Positions 34,243 to 44,329 of a stretch of 64,000 nt of DNA are shown piece by piece; the first letter of the stretch is position 1, and every line of letters begins with the position of its first letter. A program made the translations under genes and the position numbers. This DNA is from Rhizobium sp. P38BS-XIX (GTDB taxonomy: Bacteria; Pseudomonadota; Alphaproteobacteria; Rhizobiales; Rhizobiaceae). Under the pieces are notes generated by a model. The model worked only from the letters and a program-made list of their open reading frames with translations, was not told the DNA's origin and did not search any database. The stretch is from contig NZ_JABAIJ010000001.1 of NCBI RefSeq assembly GCF_012641435.1, forward strand, positions 1-64,000, in the 5' to 3' direction.

Positions 34243-35493
34243 CTATTTCTCCAATACCGCGACCACCTCGACGTGGGAGGTCCACAGGAACTGGTCGATC
34301 GGCGTTACCTTGGTGATGCGGTAACCGCCTTCGACCAGCAGCGCGAGATCGCGGGCGAATGTCAACGGGTTGCAGGAGACGGCGACGATCTTCTTGACCT
34401 GCGAGCGCGCCAGTTCCTTGCACTGGAATTCCGCGCCGGCGCGTGGCGGGTCGAAGACGACGGCGTCGTAGACCTTCAACTCCTGTGCCATCAGCGGCCG
34501 GCGAAAAAGATCGCGGCGTTCGACGCTGACAGGCTTCAGTCCTTGCGTGTTGCGAGCCGCATGATCGAGCGCGGCCAGCGGTTTATCGTCGCTTTCAACC
34601 GCATGGACGCGGCCGATGCGCGCCAGACGGAGCGAGAAAGTGCCGCTGCCGGCAAAGAGATCGGCGACCCGCTTTGCCTTGCCGACGTGACCGACAACCA
34701 GTTCGGCCATGGCGTCTTCCGCCTGCTTGGTCGCCTGCGTAAAGGCACCGGGCGGTGGTGCGACCTGCACGCCGCCGAAATCGATCATCGGCTTTGACGG
34801 TTCAACGAGGATTTCACCGTTGAGCGAGACGCGGGCAATGCCGCGCAGCGACAATACCGTCTCGACCGCGCTGCGGCGCTGCTTGTCGGAAAGCGATTTG
34901 ATGCCGTCCACGGCAAGATCGAGGCCGGAGAGGGTCTCCAGCACCGAGATGCGGAAGGCCTCGGCATTGATGGCAAGCGCGGTCGCAACCGCCCGGATCG
35001 CTTCCAGCCGCGCCATGATCCCCGACGAGGCAATGGGACATTCCTCGATCGCGACGATGTGATGGCTTTCGGCCTGGTTGAAGCCGATGAGTGTGCTCTT
35101 CTCGGTCTTGCGCGCTGCAAAGACGACCCTGCGCCGTTCGCCCGGATGGGCGGCAACGACATCGTCGACCTCTGGCGTCAAACCCTTGGAGCGCAGCGCA
35201 TCGACGACGAGGTGCCGCTTGAAGTCGCGATAGGGCGCATCGGCATAATGCTGCAGCGTACAGCCGCCACAGGTGCCGTTAACGCCGTCGGGGCCGAAGT
35301 GCCGACAGTGCGGTTCCTGCCGGTCTGGCGAAGCCGAGGCAATCGATATCAGCGTGCCCTGGTTCTTCACGCGTGCGATGGCGACGCTTTCGTCCGGCAG
35401 CGTGAAGGGCACGTAGATCGGGCCGTCGTTGCCCTGGGCAATGCCGTCGCCCTGGGCGCCGAGCTTCTGGATGGTGACGGTTTCGGTGCTCAT
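34243..35493 (-). CDS. TrmA/RlmD-type RNA 5-methyluridine methyltransferase
   Basis: A 416-residue enzyme with an N-terminal TRAM domain (about 1-60). It has [4Fe-4S] cysteines in HCRHFGPDGVNGTCGGCTLQ (near residues 66-82) and a Rossmann methyltransferase domain with VADLFAGSGTFSLRLA (near 260). The catalytic pair is in DAVVFDPPRAGAEFQ and VAVSCNPLTFARDL. This plan matches RlmD/RumA-like 23S rRNA m5U methyltransferases; TrmA lacks the Fe-S cluster. The start at 35493 overlaps the tlyA stop by 4 bases (ATGA), so translation is coupled. Confidence 0.92.
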   Translation of the reverse strand: MSTETVTIQKLGAQGDGIAQGNDGPIYVPFTLPDESVAIARVKNQGTLISIASASPDRQEPHCRHFGPDGVNGTCGGCTLQHYADAPYRDFKRHLVVDALRSKGLTPEVDDVVAAHPGERRRVVFAARKTEKSTLIGFNQAESHHIVAIEECPIASSGIMARLEAIRAVATALAINAEAFRISVLETLSGLDLAVDGIKSLSDKQRRSAVETVLSLRGIARVSLNGEILVEPSKPMIDFGGVQVAPPPGAFTQATKQAEDAMAELVVGHVGKAKRVADLFAGSGTFSLRLARIGRVHAVESDDKPLAALDHAARNTQGLKPVSVERRDLFRRPLMAQELKVYDAVVFDPPRAGAEFQCKELARSQVKKIVAVSCNPLTFARDLALLVEGGYRITKVTPIDQFLWTSHVEVVAVLEK

Positions 35494-36230
35494 GGTTTGA
35501 TCCCTGCGAGAAGAAATTCCTGGTTGCCGTCGCCGCCTGCAATCGGTGAGGCGATGAGGCCGAGGCTCTGCCAGCCCATGTCTTCGGTAAACCAACGCTC
35601 AAGTTCGGCCGCGACTGCGGGGGCGGAGGAGGGGTCTTTTAGAAGGCCCGCCTTGCCGATTGCATCCCGCCCCGCCTCGAATTGCGGCTTCACCAGCAAT
35701 ACGGCGCGCGTGCCTTGTTCGGCAAGCTCCAGCGCCGGCGCCAATGCGAGCTTCAGCGAAATGAAGGAGACATCGGAGACGACGAATGAGAAAACGTCGC
35801 CGATATCTTCGGCAGTCAGATTGCGTGCGTTCAATCCTTCGATGTTCGTCACGCGCGGATCGGCCGCTATGCGCGGATGCATCTGATCGTGACCGACGTC
35901 TATTGCGGAGACATGCGCCGCGCCTCGCTGCAGCAGCACTTCCGTAAAGCCGCCCGTCGATGCGCCGACATCGAGACAGTGAAGCCCCTTCGGATCCAGG
36001 CCGAAATGATCGAGCGCGGCGACCAGCTTCAACGCCGCCCTCGAGACGTAATCCTGCGCCGGATCGTCGATGGCGATCTCGGCATCTTCGGTGAACAGCG
36101 CACCCGGCTTAGTGACGATCTTGCCGTTTACGGTCACGGTGCCGCGCTGGATCGCATCGCGCGCACGGGAGCGGCTGGCGAAGAGCGAAAGGGTGACGAG
36201 AAGCTGGTCGAGGCGTTGTGGTTCGGACAT
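35490..36230 (-). CDS. tlyA: TlyA family rRNA 2'-O-methyltransferase
   Basis: A 246-residue protein with an N-terminal S4 RNA-binding domain (RLDQLLVTLSLFASRSRARDAIQ, about 5-65) and a FtsJ-like methyltransferase domain starting with LHCLDVGASTGGFTEVLLQRGA (near residue 80). Family members methylate ribose hydroxyls in 16S and 23S rRNA; the older hemolysin label is not supported by anything here. The gene overlaps the downstream methyltransferase start by 4 bases. Confidence 0.93.
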   Translation of the reverse strand: MSEPQRLDQLLVTLSLFASRSRARDAIQRGTVTVNGKIVTKPGALFTEDAEIAIDDPAQDYVSRAALKLVAALDHFGLDPKGLHCLDVGASTGGFTEVLLQRGAAHVSAIDVGHDQMHPRIAADPRVTNIEGLNARNLTAEDIGDVFSFVVSDVSFISLKLALAPALELAEQGTRAVLLVKPQFEAGRDAIGKAGLLKDPSSAPAVAAELERWFTEDMGWQSLGLIASPIAGGDGNQEFLLAGIKP

Positions 36231-36344
36231 AGGCTGTCCATGCAGGGCAATGCACGAGGTTGCAAGCCTTTTATGCTGATATCGACGTTGACGCCGGACG
36301 GCGGCTAGCGATAATCGCCGCGATCACAGGGTATGGGGGACGGC

Positions 36345-37355
36345 ATGCGAAAGAAGATCGGTGGCTTGGCGGCGTTGATGGCGGTCTTCGCAGGCCCGGC
36401 GATGGCGAACGATACCATGGCCGAACTGAGCACGGGCGGTCTCGCCTATGTCCGCACCGGCGATATCAGCATGGATGAGGAAAAGCTGTTCATTTCGGCT
36501 GAGCAGGTGCGTGTCGATTATGTCTTCGAAAACACTTCCGACAAGGATGTCGAAAGCGTCGTCGCTTTCCCCATGCCCGATATCAAGGGTGACATTGACA
36601 GCATGGTCGACGCGGGAAATGTCGATTCCGACAATTTCCTCGGCTTCACCGTCGCGCAGGATGGCAAGCCGATTACGCCGACGCTTCAGCAGCGCGTATC
36701 GGTGGCGGGCATCGACATGACCGACGAGTTGAAGGCGCACAACATTCCGCTGCTGCCGTTGAGCAAGGCCGCCATGGATGCCGTTGCGAAGCTTCCGGTC
36801 GAAGTGCTGGAGGATTGGACCGCTCGCGGGCTGATCGCCGACGACGAATACGATAATGACGGCCAGGGCATGAAACATCATCCCACGCCGATGTGGACGC
36901 TGCACACGACCTATTGGTGGCGCACCAAATTCCCCGCCAGCGCCAAGATCAGCGTGCAGCATCGTTATAAGCCGAGCGTCGGCGGAACCGTGGCGATCAC
37001 CTTCGCCGGTGAAGAGGACTATCAAAAACAGCAGCTGCAAACCTATCGCGGCAAATATTGTCTCGATGAAACCTTCATAAAGGCGGCGACGAAGCTGGCC
37101 GCTGCCGCCAACAAGGGTGGACGCAGCTATACGGAAAGCTGGATCTCCTACGTGCTGACGACAGGTGCCAACTGGTCTGGCCCGATCAAGCATTTCGAGC
37201 TGACGGTCGACAAGGGCAGCTCCGACAATTACGTCAGCTTCTGCGGCAAGGATGTGAAAAAGACCGGCGCGACGACCTTCCAGATGACAGCCCAGGATTT
37301 CTATCCGGAACACGATCTGGATGTCCTTATTCTCGCTGCAGCTCCGGTAAATTAA
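36345..37355 (+). CDS. DUF4424 family protein, exported
   Basis: A 336-residue protein with a Sec signal peptide (LAALMAVFAGPAMA, cleavage near residue 22) and a mostly beta-rich mature part. The segment MAELSTGGLAYVRTGDISMDEEKLFIS, read in pieces, fits the DUF4424 N-terminus, where Gly-Gly-Leu is followed by an acidic strand. A cysteine pair (YCLDE near 240 and SFCGKD near 300) may form a disulfide. Function is unknown. The start at 36345 is preferred over an ATG 4 codons earlier because GGGGGA sits 4 bases upstream. Confidence 0.85.
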   Translation: MRKKIGGLAALMAVFAGPAMANDTMAELSTGGLAYVRTGDISMDEEKLFISAEQVRVDYVFENTSDKDVESVVAFPMPDIKGDIDSMVDAGNVDSDNFLGFTVAQDGKPITPTLQQRVSVAGIDMTDELKAHNIPLLPLSKAAMDAVAKLPVEVLEDWTARGLIADDEYDNDGQGMKHHPTPMWTLHTTYWWRTKFPASAKISVQHRYKPSVGGTVAITFAGEEDYQKQQLQTYRGKYCLDETFIKAATKLAAAANKGGRSYTESWISYVLTTGANWSGPIKHFELTVDKGSSDNYVSFCGKDVKKTGATTFQMTAQDFYPEHDLDVLILAAAPVN

Positions 37356-37610
37356 GCTCCATCGCCGAAGCGCATCCGCCCGTTTTGGCTGCATTTCAAA
37401 ATGGTGCGCAATTAAATAAATTTAAAGTCCGAGCCTCTACTGATGCCCGGGATTGCGGCGATCTGTTTGAGATCGCCGCCTGCCATGAAGGCTTCGCGCG
37501 TCTGCGTCCCAATCATGCCCCCTCCCTGAATTCTCCGAGCCGTGCGCCGCTCTCCTCCCAAGGCGGTCCCATGACGCTCGCCAGAACCGGCGCTCAGGAG
37601 GCGCTCGCTT

Positions 37611-39548
37611 ATGTTTGCGAAAAAACTCTCGTTGAATGGCAAGCTTGCCATCACGTTTACGCTGCTCATCGCCATTTTCGCCTGCGTTTCCGCCTTCGTC
37701 TATTCCAAGGCAAAGGTCTCCGATGAGGCCGCGGCGGAACAGGCCAAATCGCAGCAGCTCGTCAGCCTCATCGACGACTCGCTGCAGGCTATGCTGGAAC
37801 AGGCCGTCAATCTGCGCGGCTTCCTGCTCCTGCGCAGCGACAGCACCTATGGTGATATCTTCAACAATCGCGATCGTATGCTGAAGAGCATTGGCGCAGC
37901 CAAGCAGGTGGCTGCCGGCTCTCCGGAACTGCTGCAGGCGATCGATAACATGCAGAAGGCCGCCGATCTATATTTCCATCAGCTCGCCGAGCCGCAGGCC
38001 AAGGCTCGCAAGGAAACCGAGATGCCGCTCGATCAGATCGTCAAGATCGGTCAGAACGAAACTCGCGGCCAGCTCGATGGCTTCCGCGAGGCTGCGGCCA
38101 AGATCAAGCAGGCTGCCCGCGCAAAGGCGAGCGATCTGGCGGCCACGCAGGACGGCGCCAATAGCGATCTGCGCATAACCCTTATTCTGGGCGGCATTTT
38201 CGCGTCGCTCGCCGCAGCCGTACTCGCCTGTCTGCTGTCGCGCCTCATCGTGCGCCCGATCGTCGGCATGACGGCGGCCATGGATCGCCTGGCCAATGGC
38301 GAGCATGATGTCGAGGTGCCGGCTGTTGGTCGTGGCGACGAAGTCGGTCGTATGGCCGATGCCGTTCTCGTCTTCAAGCAAGCCGGCATCGAGAAGCTGC
38401 GTCTCGCCGGCGAAACCGATCGCATGCGAGATGATGCCGAGCGTCAGCGTCAGATGAGCGACGAGCGGAAGGCACGGGAAGAGGACGATATCCGTTTCGC
38501 AATGGAAGCGCTCGCAAATGGGCTTTCAACGCTCGCAGCCGGCAATGTCGCGGCGCGCCTCGATCAGGCATTCGCACCGCAATTCGACAGCGTTCGAGCC
38601 GACTTCAACAATGCCGTCGAAAAGCTGGAAGCGGCTCTGCAGTCGGTTGGGCGCAATGCGGCCGCCATCAACGCCGGCGCCGGTGAGATTCGCTCGGCTG
38701 CCGACGATCTCGCCCATCGCACCGAGCAGCAAGCGGCGTCCGTCGAGGAAACGGCCGCAGCACTCGAACAGGTGACGACCACAGTACGAGATTCGGCCAA
38801 GCGCGCCGAAGATGTAGGCCATCTTGTCGAGCGTGCCCGCCTGGGTGCGGAGCGCTCGGGCGAAGTCGTGCGCCGGGCCGTCTCCGCCATGCAGCAGATC
38901 GAAAAGTCCTCGGGCGAGATCAGCAACATCATCAGCGTCATCGACGATATCGCCTTCCAGACCAATCTTCTCGCGCTGAACGCCGGTGTCGAAGCAGCCC
39001 GAGCAGGGGATGCCGGCAAGGGCTTTGCCGTCGTCGCGCAGGAAGTCCGCGAGCTGGCGCAGCGCTCCGCCAATGCTGCCAAGGAAATCAAGTCGCTCAT
39101 CACCACGTCGAGCGATCAGGTCAACACCGGCGTGTCTCTGGTCGGCGAAACCGGCAAGGCGCTGGAACTGATCGTTTCCGAAGTGCAGGAGATCAACCGC
39201 CACGTCGGCGCGATCGTCACCGCGACCCGCGAGCAGTCGACCGGCCTTCAGGAAATCAACACGGCGGTCAACAATATGGACCAGGGCACGCAGAAGAATG
39301 CTGCCATGGTCGAGGAGCAGACAGCAGCAAGCCACGCGTTGGCGCGCGAGGCCGCAGCATTGAACGAACTGCTTCAGCAGTTCCGCCTCAGCAACGCGAC
39401 GCAGGCAGCGCCCGCCCGGCCTGTCGTTGCAACGCAGCGTTCCAAGCCGGCCGTATCACCCGCTCGTGCGCTGGGGCGCACCGTGGCGAAGGCCTTTGGC
39501 GGCGCGGCGACTGCGGCGGCGGTGCAGGACGATTGGGAAGAATTCTGA
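37611..39548 (+). CDS. Methyl-accepting chemotaxis protein with C-terminal tether motif
   Basis: A 645-residue receptor with two membrane segments (about 12-32 and 185-207). The periplasmic part between them is helical and four-helix-bundle-like rather than a cache domain. A HAMP domain (near 208-260) and a long signalling region with [20 protein letters not shown] follow. The C-terminus ends with DDWEEF, resembling the CheR/CheB-recruiting pentapeptide (NWETF in E. coli; WEEF-type in rhizobia). Shine-Dalgarno AGGAGG lies 9 bases before the ATG. A hairpin follows. Ligand is unknown. Confidence 0.95.
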   Translation: MFAKKLSLNGKLAITFTLLIAIFACVSAFVYSKAKVSDEAAAEQAKSQQLVSLIDDSLQAMLEQAVNLRGFLLLRSDSTYGDIFNNRDRMLKSIGAAKQVAAGSPELLQAIDNMQKAADLYFHQLAEPQAKARKETEMPLDQIVKIGQNETRGQLDGFREAAAKIKQAARAKASDLAATQDGANSDLRITLILGGIFASLAAAVLACLLSRLIVRPIVGMTAAMDRLANGEHDVEVPAVGRGDEVGRMADAVLVFKQAGIEKLRLAGETDRMRDDAERQRQMSDERKAREEDDIRFAMEALANGLSTLAAGNVAARLDQAFAPQFDSVRADFNNAVEKLEAALQSVGRNAAAINAGAGEIRSAADDLAHRTEQQAASVEETAAALEQVTTTVRDSAKRAEDVGHLVERARLGAERSGEVVRRAVSAMQQIEKSSGEISNIISVIDDIAFQTNLLALNAGVEAARAGDAGKGFAVVAQEVRELAQRSANAAKEIKSLITTSSDQVNTGVSLVGETGKALELIVSEVQEINRHVGAIVTATREQSTGLQEINTAVNNMDQGTQKNAAMVEEQTAASHALAREAAALNELLQQFRLSNATQAAPARPVVATQRSKPAVSPARALGRTVAKAFGGAATAAAVQDDWEEF

Positions 39549-39616
39549 TCGTTTCTACCGGCTATCTGGCAGCGTAGATCCTTCGATCGATCGCGAATCA
39601 TCACGAGCAAAACAAT

Positions 39617-39654
39617 ACCGGCCTGTCGTTTTATCGGCGGGCCGGTTGCACTTT
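39617..39654 (+). terminator. Hairpin terminator after the second chemoreceptor
   Basis: A 12-bp stem with wobble pairs (39617-39628, 39635-39646; outer arm ACCGGCC/GGCCGGT) and a 6-base loop is followed by TGCACTTTT, 68 bases after the stop codon. Confidence 0.6.
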
Positions 39655-39683
39655 TAAGGAGGCATCGAGACTCGTGATCATGG

Positions 39684-39780
39684 ATTTGCCCCGTTTTGGT
39701 TCAGTCCGTATCGGGGCAAATTAGAGCGCGCAGCCAATATAATAGGCATTTTTACCGGTAATTCGTGGTTTTAGCCTATT
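39684..39780. repeat. Paired hairpins in the intergenic region before the GGDEF gene
   Basis: The 349-base gap 39549-39897 has no coding frame. Besides the terminator it holds a perfect 10-bp stem, ATTTGCCCCG (39684-39693) with CGGGGCAAAT (39712-39721). It also holds AATAGGC (39741-39747) with GCCTATT (39774-39780), the latter enclosing the palindrome TACCGGTA and running into TTTT. The flanking sequence is A+T-rich up to the GGDEF start. It could be a small RNA or an extended leader. Confidence 0.6.
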
Positions 39781-39897
39781 TTCCGCAACATTCGCTCGCC
39801 AAGATTTATTAAATATTTGATCTGCAACAGGGTTGCGTTGAGCGCCAAACCATCTTTTTTATAGCTACACTACGAGTGATTGCCGAGGGAGATTCGA

Positions 39898-40926
39898 ATG
39901 GGACAGCTCGTCAGAGTTCCGCCCAATGAAACACAGAGGCTTCTGGCCGTGCGTTCCCTGACTGCGATCCATAGCAGCCCGACGCCGGAACTTGCGGTGC
40001 TTGCGGAACTGGCGAGGGGTGTCTTCGACACACCTTATGCGGCGATCAACATTATCGACGAAGATTGGCAGCGCATTGCCGGGCAGGCGGGCCTCAAGAT
40101 CAGCGAGTGCTCCCGCGACATGTCGATCTGCACGCGTGTGGTCTTCGAAGACGAATTGCTTGTGATCCCCGATCTCGCCGAAGACACCGAATTAATGGTC
40201 GCGCCTTTCGTTGTGGAGGATCCGTATTTCCGTTTCTATGCCGGTGCTCCCGTCCGGCTGGAAAATGGATTGCCCGTTGGTGCGTTTTGCGTCCTGGACC
40301 AGACGCCGCGCCGCTTTTCGCAGGGCGAGCAGAAAAATCTCATGCAGTTCGCACAGATCGCCAGTGCGCTGCTCCGCCTTCAGAAAAACAACCTGTTGAT
40401 GGGTATTGCCGAAACCGGCTTGCGCACGGCCGCCATGACAGATCCTCTGACCCGCTTTTTCAACCGGTCCGCACTGGAAGGCATCGTGGACGGAGCCTTG
40501 AGCACTGCCATTGCGGCTGGCCGCAGCTTCGGCGTGCTTTATCTGGATATGGACGGCTTCAAGTCGATCAATGATCGCTTTGGCCACAATGTTGGCGACG
40601 AGGTGCTTTGCGAAGCTGCGTCGCGCATTCGCTCCGTCACGCGGGCCGATGATATAATCGTGCGCATGGGTGGCGACGAATTCGCGATCTTCGTTCCCAA
40701 TCAGCCGGAAAAAAACACGCTGATGTCTCTGTCCGAGCGGTTACTCGTGGCGTTCAGGGCGCCCTTCATGGTGGATGGCGTGTCGATTTTTGCCAGATTG
40801 AGCATTGGCGCTGCGCTTGCGCCCCAGGACGGCGCAACGCGCACGGTGCTTTTGCGAAACGTCGATGCCGCGCTGTACCAGGCTAAGGCCGCCGGCCGTG
40901 ATCGCGTCGCAATATACAATACCTGA
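39898..40926 (+). CDS. GAF-GGDEF diguanylate cyclase
   Basis: A 342-residue cytoplasmic protein with a GAF-type sensor (about 15-160, containing FDTPYAAINIIDEDWQRIA and SICTRVVFEDELLVIPDL) and a GGDEF domain (about 180-340). The catalytic motif is intact (RMGGDEFAIF), and the preceding RADD in the I-site position predicts feedback inhibition by c-di-GMP. It should make c-di-GMP from two GTP. The ATG at 39898 is preceded by GAGGGAGA; the in-frame codons six residues earlier are less likely. It ends in a clear hairpin. Confidence 0.93.
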   Translation: MGQLVRVPPNETQRLLAVRSLTAIHSSPTPELAVLAELARGVFDTPYAAINIIDEDWQRIAGQAGLKISECSRDMSICTRVVFEDELLVIPDLAEDTELMVAPFVVEDPYFRFYAGAPVRLENGLPVGAFCVLDQTPRRFSQGEQKNLMQFAQIASALLRLQKNNLLMGIAETGLRTAAMTDPLTRFFNRSALEGIVDGALSTAIAAGRSFGVLYLDMDGFKSINDRFGHNVGDEVLCEAASRIRSVTRADDIIVRMGGDEFAIFVPNQPEKNTLMSLSERLLVAFRAPFMVDGVSIFARLSIGAALAPQDGATRTVLLRNVDAALYQAKAAGRDRVAIYNT

Positions 40927-40933
40927 CAGTCAG

Positions 40934-40966
40934 GCTGAAACCGCAATGCGTCGGTTTCAGCTTATT
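40934..40966 (+). terminator. Rho-independent terminator after the GGDEF gene
   Basis: A perfect 10-bp stem (40934-40943 GCTGAAACCG, 40952-40961 CGGTTTCAGC) with an 8-base loop is followed by TTATT, 8 bases after the stop codon. Confidence 0.75.
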
Positions 40967-41022
40967 CGGACGGATATGAAGGTCGTCCCGGACTGGAGCA
41001 ATTCCAGAAAGACGGAAAATCT

Positions 41023-42930
41023 CTAGCCGGCCGCTTCGACGATGCGACCACGACCGAGAGTGCGAAACACCGTCTGAACGATGCTGGCGCGGTCGAGCCC
41101 GGCTTTGGCATTCATCGCTTCGGGCTTGGCCTGCTCCATCCAGATATCCGGCATGACCAGCGAGCGGACCTTCAAGCCGCTGTCGAGCAAGCCATCATTG
41201 GCGAGGAAATGCATGACCTGGCTGCCGAAGCCGCCAACCGCGCCTTCTTCGATGGTGATCAGCATTTCGTGGTGGGCGGCAAGCTGACGAATGAGGTCGT
41301 GGTCGAGCGGTTTGGCGAAGCGCGCGTCGGCAACCGTCGTCGACAGGCCAGCGGCATCGAGGTCTTCGGCTGCAAGCAGGCTGTCGGCCAATCGGGTTCC
41401 GAAGGACAGAAGCGCCACTTTCGATCCCTGCTTGACGACGCGTCCCTTGCCGATCTCCAGAATCCGGCCGCGTTCCGGCAGGTCGACGCCAACGCCTTCT
41501 CCGCGCGGATAGCGGAAGGAGATCGGGCCGAGATCATAGGCGGCGGCTGTGCGAACCATGTGCTTGAGTTCAGCCTCGTCAGCCGCAGCCATGACGACGA
41601 AGCCCGGCAGCGTCGCGAGAAAAGTCGTGTCGAAGGAACCGGCATGCGTTGGGCCGTCCGCCCCGACGAACCCGGCTCGATCGATCGGGAAGCGAACCGG
41701 CAGACCCTGGATCGCCACGTCGTGCACTACCTGGTCGTAGGCGCGCTGCAGGAAGGTCGAGTAGAGCGCGGCAAAGGGCTTGTAGCCTTCGGCGGCAAGA
41801 CCGGCTGCGAAGGTCACGGCATGCTGTTCGGCAATGCCGACGTCGAAGCAACGCTTGGGGAAGAATTCCTGGAGCTTGTCGAGACCGGTGCCGTTCGGCA
41901 TGGCGGCGGTGATGCCGACGATCTTGTCGTCGAGTGTCGCTTCCTGCACCAAAGCGTCCGCAAAGACGCTTGTATAGCTCGGCGCATTCGGCTTCACCTT
42001 GGTCTGCGCGCCGGTAATGACGTCGAACTTGTTGACGCCGTGATATTTGTCCGCCGCAGCCTCGGCGGGCGCATAGCCCTTGCCCTTCTGCGTGACGACA
42101 TGGATCAGCACCGGCCCCTGGGCATTGTCGCGCACATTGCGCAGCACTGGCAGCAGGTGTTCGAAGGAATGGCCGTCGATCGGGCCGATATGGTAGAAGC
42201 CCATCTCCTCGAACATGGTTCCACCGGTCACGTAGCCCCGCGCGTGCTCGACGGCCCGGGTGATGGCGCGATCGACCTTCTTGCCGAGGTAGGCGGTCAG
42301 TTTCTTTCCGAAATCCCGGAAGCCCATATAGGTGCGCCCGGAGGCGAGGCGCGCGAGATAGGCGCTCATTGCCCCGGTCGGCGGAGCGATCGACATGTCG
42401 TTGTCGTTGAGGATGACGATCAGCCGCGCGTCGAGCGCGCCGGCATTGTTCAAGGCTTCATAGGCCATACCGGCCGACATCGCGCCGTCGCCGATAACGG
42501 CAATGACGCGGCGGTCGGTGTTATCAAGCTCGGCGGCCACAGCCATGCCGAGGCCGGCTGAAATGGAGGTGGACGAATGCGCGGCGCCGAACGGATCGTA
42601 TTCGCTTTCGGCCCGGCGGGTGAAGCCGGAAAGGCCGTCTTCCTGTCGCAGCGTGCGAATGCGATCACGGCGTCCGGTCAGGATCTTGTGCGGATAACAC
42701 TGGTGCCCGACGTCGAAGATCAGGCGATCGTCCGGCGTGTTGAAGACGCTGTGAATGGCGATGGTCAACTCGACGACGCCGAGGCCGGCGCCCAGATGTC
42801 CGCCCGTGCGCGACACCGCGTCGATCATCTCGTCGCGAACTTCGCGAGCGAGCTGCGGCAATTCCTTGTCCTCGAGCTTTCGCAGGTCGGAGGGATAGTG
42901 GACCCGGTCAAGCAGGGGCGTCTTTGGCAT
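41023..42930 (-). CDS. dxs: 1-deoxy-D-xylulose-5-phosphate synthase
   Basis: A 635-residue thiamine-diphosphate enzyme that joins pyruvate and glyceraldehyde 3-phosphate in the first step of the MEP isoprenoid pathway. Visible signatures are [31 protein letters not shown], the ThDP motif [19 protein letters not shown] and, in the C-terminal half, [15 protein letters not shown] and [15 protein letters not shown]. The length is standard. ATG at 42930 is preferred over a TTG three codons earlier, although neither has a strong Shine-Dalgarno. It lies downstream of pirin, xseB and a deacetylase-like gene on the same strand. The dxs-xseB neighbourhood is conserved in many proteobacteria, but here a pirin gene separates them. 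Confidence 0.97.
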   Translation of the reverse strand: MPKTPLLDRVHYPSDLRKLEDKELPQLAREVRDEMIDAVSRTGGHLGAGLGVVELTIAIHSVFNTPDDRLIFDVGHQCYPHKILTGRRDRIRTLRQEDGLSGFTRRAESEYDPFGAAHSSTSISAGLGMAVAAELDNTDRRVIAVIGDGAMSAGMAYEALNNAGALDARLIVILNDNDMSIAPPTGAMSAYLARLASGRTYMGFRDFGKKLTAYLGKKVDRAITRAVEHARGYVTGGTMFEEMGFYHIGPIDGHSFEHLLPVLRNVRDNAQGPVLIHVVTQKGKGYAPAEAAADKYHGVNKFDVITGAQTKVKPNAPSYTSVFADALVQEATLDDKIVGITAAMPNGTGLDKLQEFFPKRCFDVGIAEQHAVTFAAGLAAEGYKPFAALYSTFLQRAYDQVVHDVAIQGLPVRFPIDRAGFVGADGPTHAGSFDTTFLATLPGFVVMAAADEAELKHMVRTAAAYDLGPISFRYPRGEGVGVDLPERGRILEIGKGRVVKQGSKVALLSFGTRLADSLLAAEDLDAAGLSTTVADARFAKPLDHDLIRQLAAHHEMLITIEEGAVGGFGSQVMHFLANDGLLDSGLKVRSLVMPDIWMEQAKPEAMNAKAGLDRASIVQTVFRTLGRGRIVEAAG

Positions 42931-43063
42931 TTGTGTCAAGGCTAGAGCCTCTTTCTTGCTATTCTTGGGCGGGTGTCCGCCTTATCTCAAAACAGATTGC
43001 GACAAAAGGCGCCGAATTCAAGGTGTTCCCGAACAAGAAACATGTGGGATTGTTATGAACCCG

Positions 43064-43987
43064 TTAGCCTTCCGGCAGGGGGATGAACTCTTCCTCGTCG
43101 CCCGGCACGATATCGAAGCGGCCGGTGCGCCATTCTTCCTTGGCTTTTTCGATACGCTCCTTTGAGGACGAAACGAAATTCCACCAGATATAGCGCTTCG
43201 AATTGAGCGCCGCACCGCCAAAAAGCATGAGATGACAGCCTTTTTCGCCAGCTTCGAGCGTGATCGCATCGCCCGGACGGAAGACGAGCAGCTGATCGCT
43301 GGCAAAATGGTCGCCGGCGACAATGAGAGAGCCGGAGAGAATGTAGACGGCGCGTTCCTCGTGCGCTGCCCCAAAAGGAAACGTCGTGTTCGGCTGCAGT
43401 TGAAGATCGACGTAGAGCGTATCGGAAAAGGATTTCACCGGCGACTTAAGACCTTCGAAATCGCCGATAACAACCCGCCCCGTGACGCCACCATCAGCAA
43501 TCAACGGCAGTGCGTCTTTTTCGGTATGAGCGAAAGAGGGATCGATCTCTTCCTTCTCGTCGGGCAGTGCCAGCCATGTCTGCAACCCGGACATGGCGAA
43601 CGGGTGGTCGCGCAGATTTTCCGGCGTGCGCTCGGAATGCACGATGCCGCGCCCGGCCGTCATCAGGTTGACGTCGCCGGGGCGGATCACCTTTGCCGTA
43701 CCAAGGCTGTCGAGGTGGCGGATTTCGCCGTCGAACAGATAGGTTACTGTGGAGAGGCCGATATGCGGATGCGGACGCACATCGACTGCCTGGCCTGGCC
43801 GAAAAATTGCCGGCCCCATGCGGTCGAAGAAGATGAACGGCCCCACCAGACGCCGGCGGCTGCTCGGCAGCGCGCGCCGCACGGAAAAGCCGCCTAGGTC
43901 GCTGGTGCGCGGAATGATGAGGTTCTCGATCGCGTCACAGGCGAAGGCGTCACCGGCCTGCGGATCGTTTCTTGGGAAGAAGGACAT
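43064..43987 (-). CDS. Pirin family protein
   Basis: A 307-residue bicupin. The N-terminal cupin carries the metal-site motif DVRPHPHIGLSTVTYLFDGE with its His and Glu ligands (near residue 70), and GDVNLMTAGRGIVHSE follows. The C-terminal half has EERAVYILSGSL and GCHLMLFGG. Bacterial pirins are iron-binding; some have quercetinase activity. The start at 43987 has AAAGGAGA 6-7 bases upstream, so the 11-residue longer frame is unlikely. A 133-base gap separates it from dxs. Confidence 0.92.
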   Translation of the reverse strand: MSFFPRNDPQAGDAFACDAIENLIIPRTSDLGGFSVRRALPSSRRRLVGPFIFFDRMGPAIFRPGQAVDVRPHPHIGLSTVTYLFDGEIRHLDSLGTAKVIRPGDVNLMTAGRGIVHSERTPENLRDHPFAMSGLQTWLALPDEKEEIDPSFAHTEKDALPLIADGGVTGRVVIGDFEGLKSPVKSFSDTLYVDLQLQPNTTFPFGAAHEERAVYILSGSLIVAGDHFASDQLLVFRPGDAITLEAGEKGCHLMLFGGAALNSKRYIWWNFVSSSKERIEKAKEEWRTGRFDIVPGDEEEFIPLPEG

Positions 43988-44071
43988 ATCGGCTCTCCTT
44001 TCGGCGGGCACGTGACCCACCGGGCCAACCTACCGGGAATATCAGCCAAACTCAAATTTTCCCGCCGGATT

Positions 44072-44329
44072 TCAGGCGCCGTCCAGTGCTTCCGTGCCCT
44101 GCGGCTTTCCGGCGCGATCGAGCCTGATCTTCTCGATGCGGTTTTCCGCTGCCGAAAGCAGCGCCTCGCAATGCTTCTTCAGCGCTTCGCCGCGCTCGTA
44201 GATGGCGATGGATTCATCCAGAGCCACATCGCCGCGCTCGAGGCGGGCAACGATGCTCTCAAGCTCCGCCACGGCCTTCTCGAAGGAATAGCCCGAAACA
44301 TCTGCCTTGGCGTTCTCGCTCATCGTCAA
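44072..44329 (-). CDS. xseB: Exodeoxyribonuclease VII small subunit
   Basis: An 85-residue helical protein with the XseB signature [41 protein letters not shown]. Split for clarity, the strongest pieces are [10 protein letters not shown] and [12 protein letters not shown]. It complexes with XseA to degrade single-stranded DNA; xseA is not in this window. Its start overlaps the stop of the upstream deacetylase-family gene by 4 bases (44326-44329), so the pair is coupled. Confidence 0.95.
   Translation of the reverse strand: MTMSENAKADVSGYSFEKAVAELESIVARLERGDVALDESIAIYERGEALKKHCEALLSAAENRIEKIRLDRAGKPQGTEALDGA

Noticed and set aside
37409..37425. CtrA-like site before the second chemoreceptor
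   Set aside because: The two TTAA blocks are 6 bases apart instead of 7, and the whole segment is simply A+T-rich.
42968..42981. Hairpin GGCGG-GTGT-CCGCC between pirin and dxs
   Set aside because: Five base pairs with no T-run on the relevant strand; could be chance in G+C-rich DNA.
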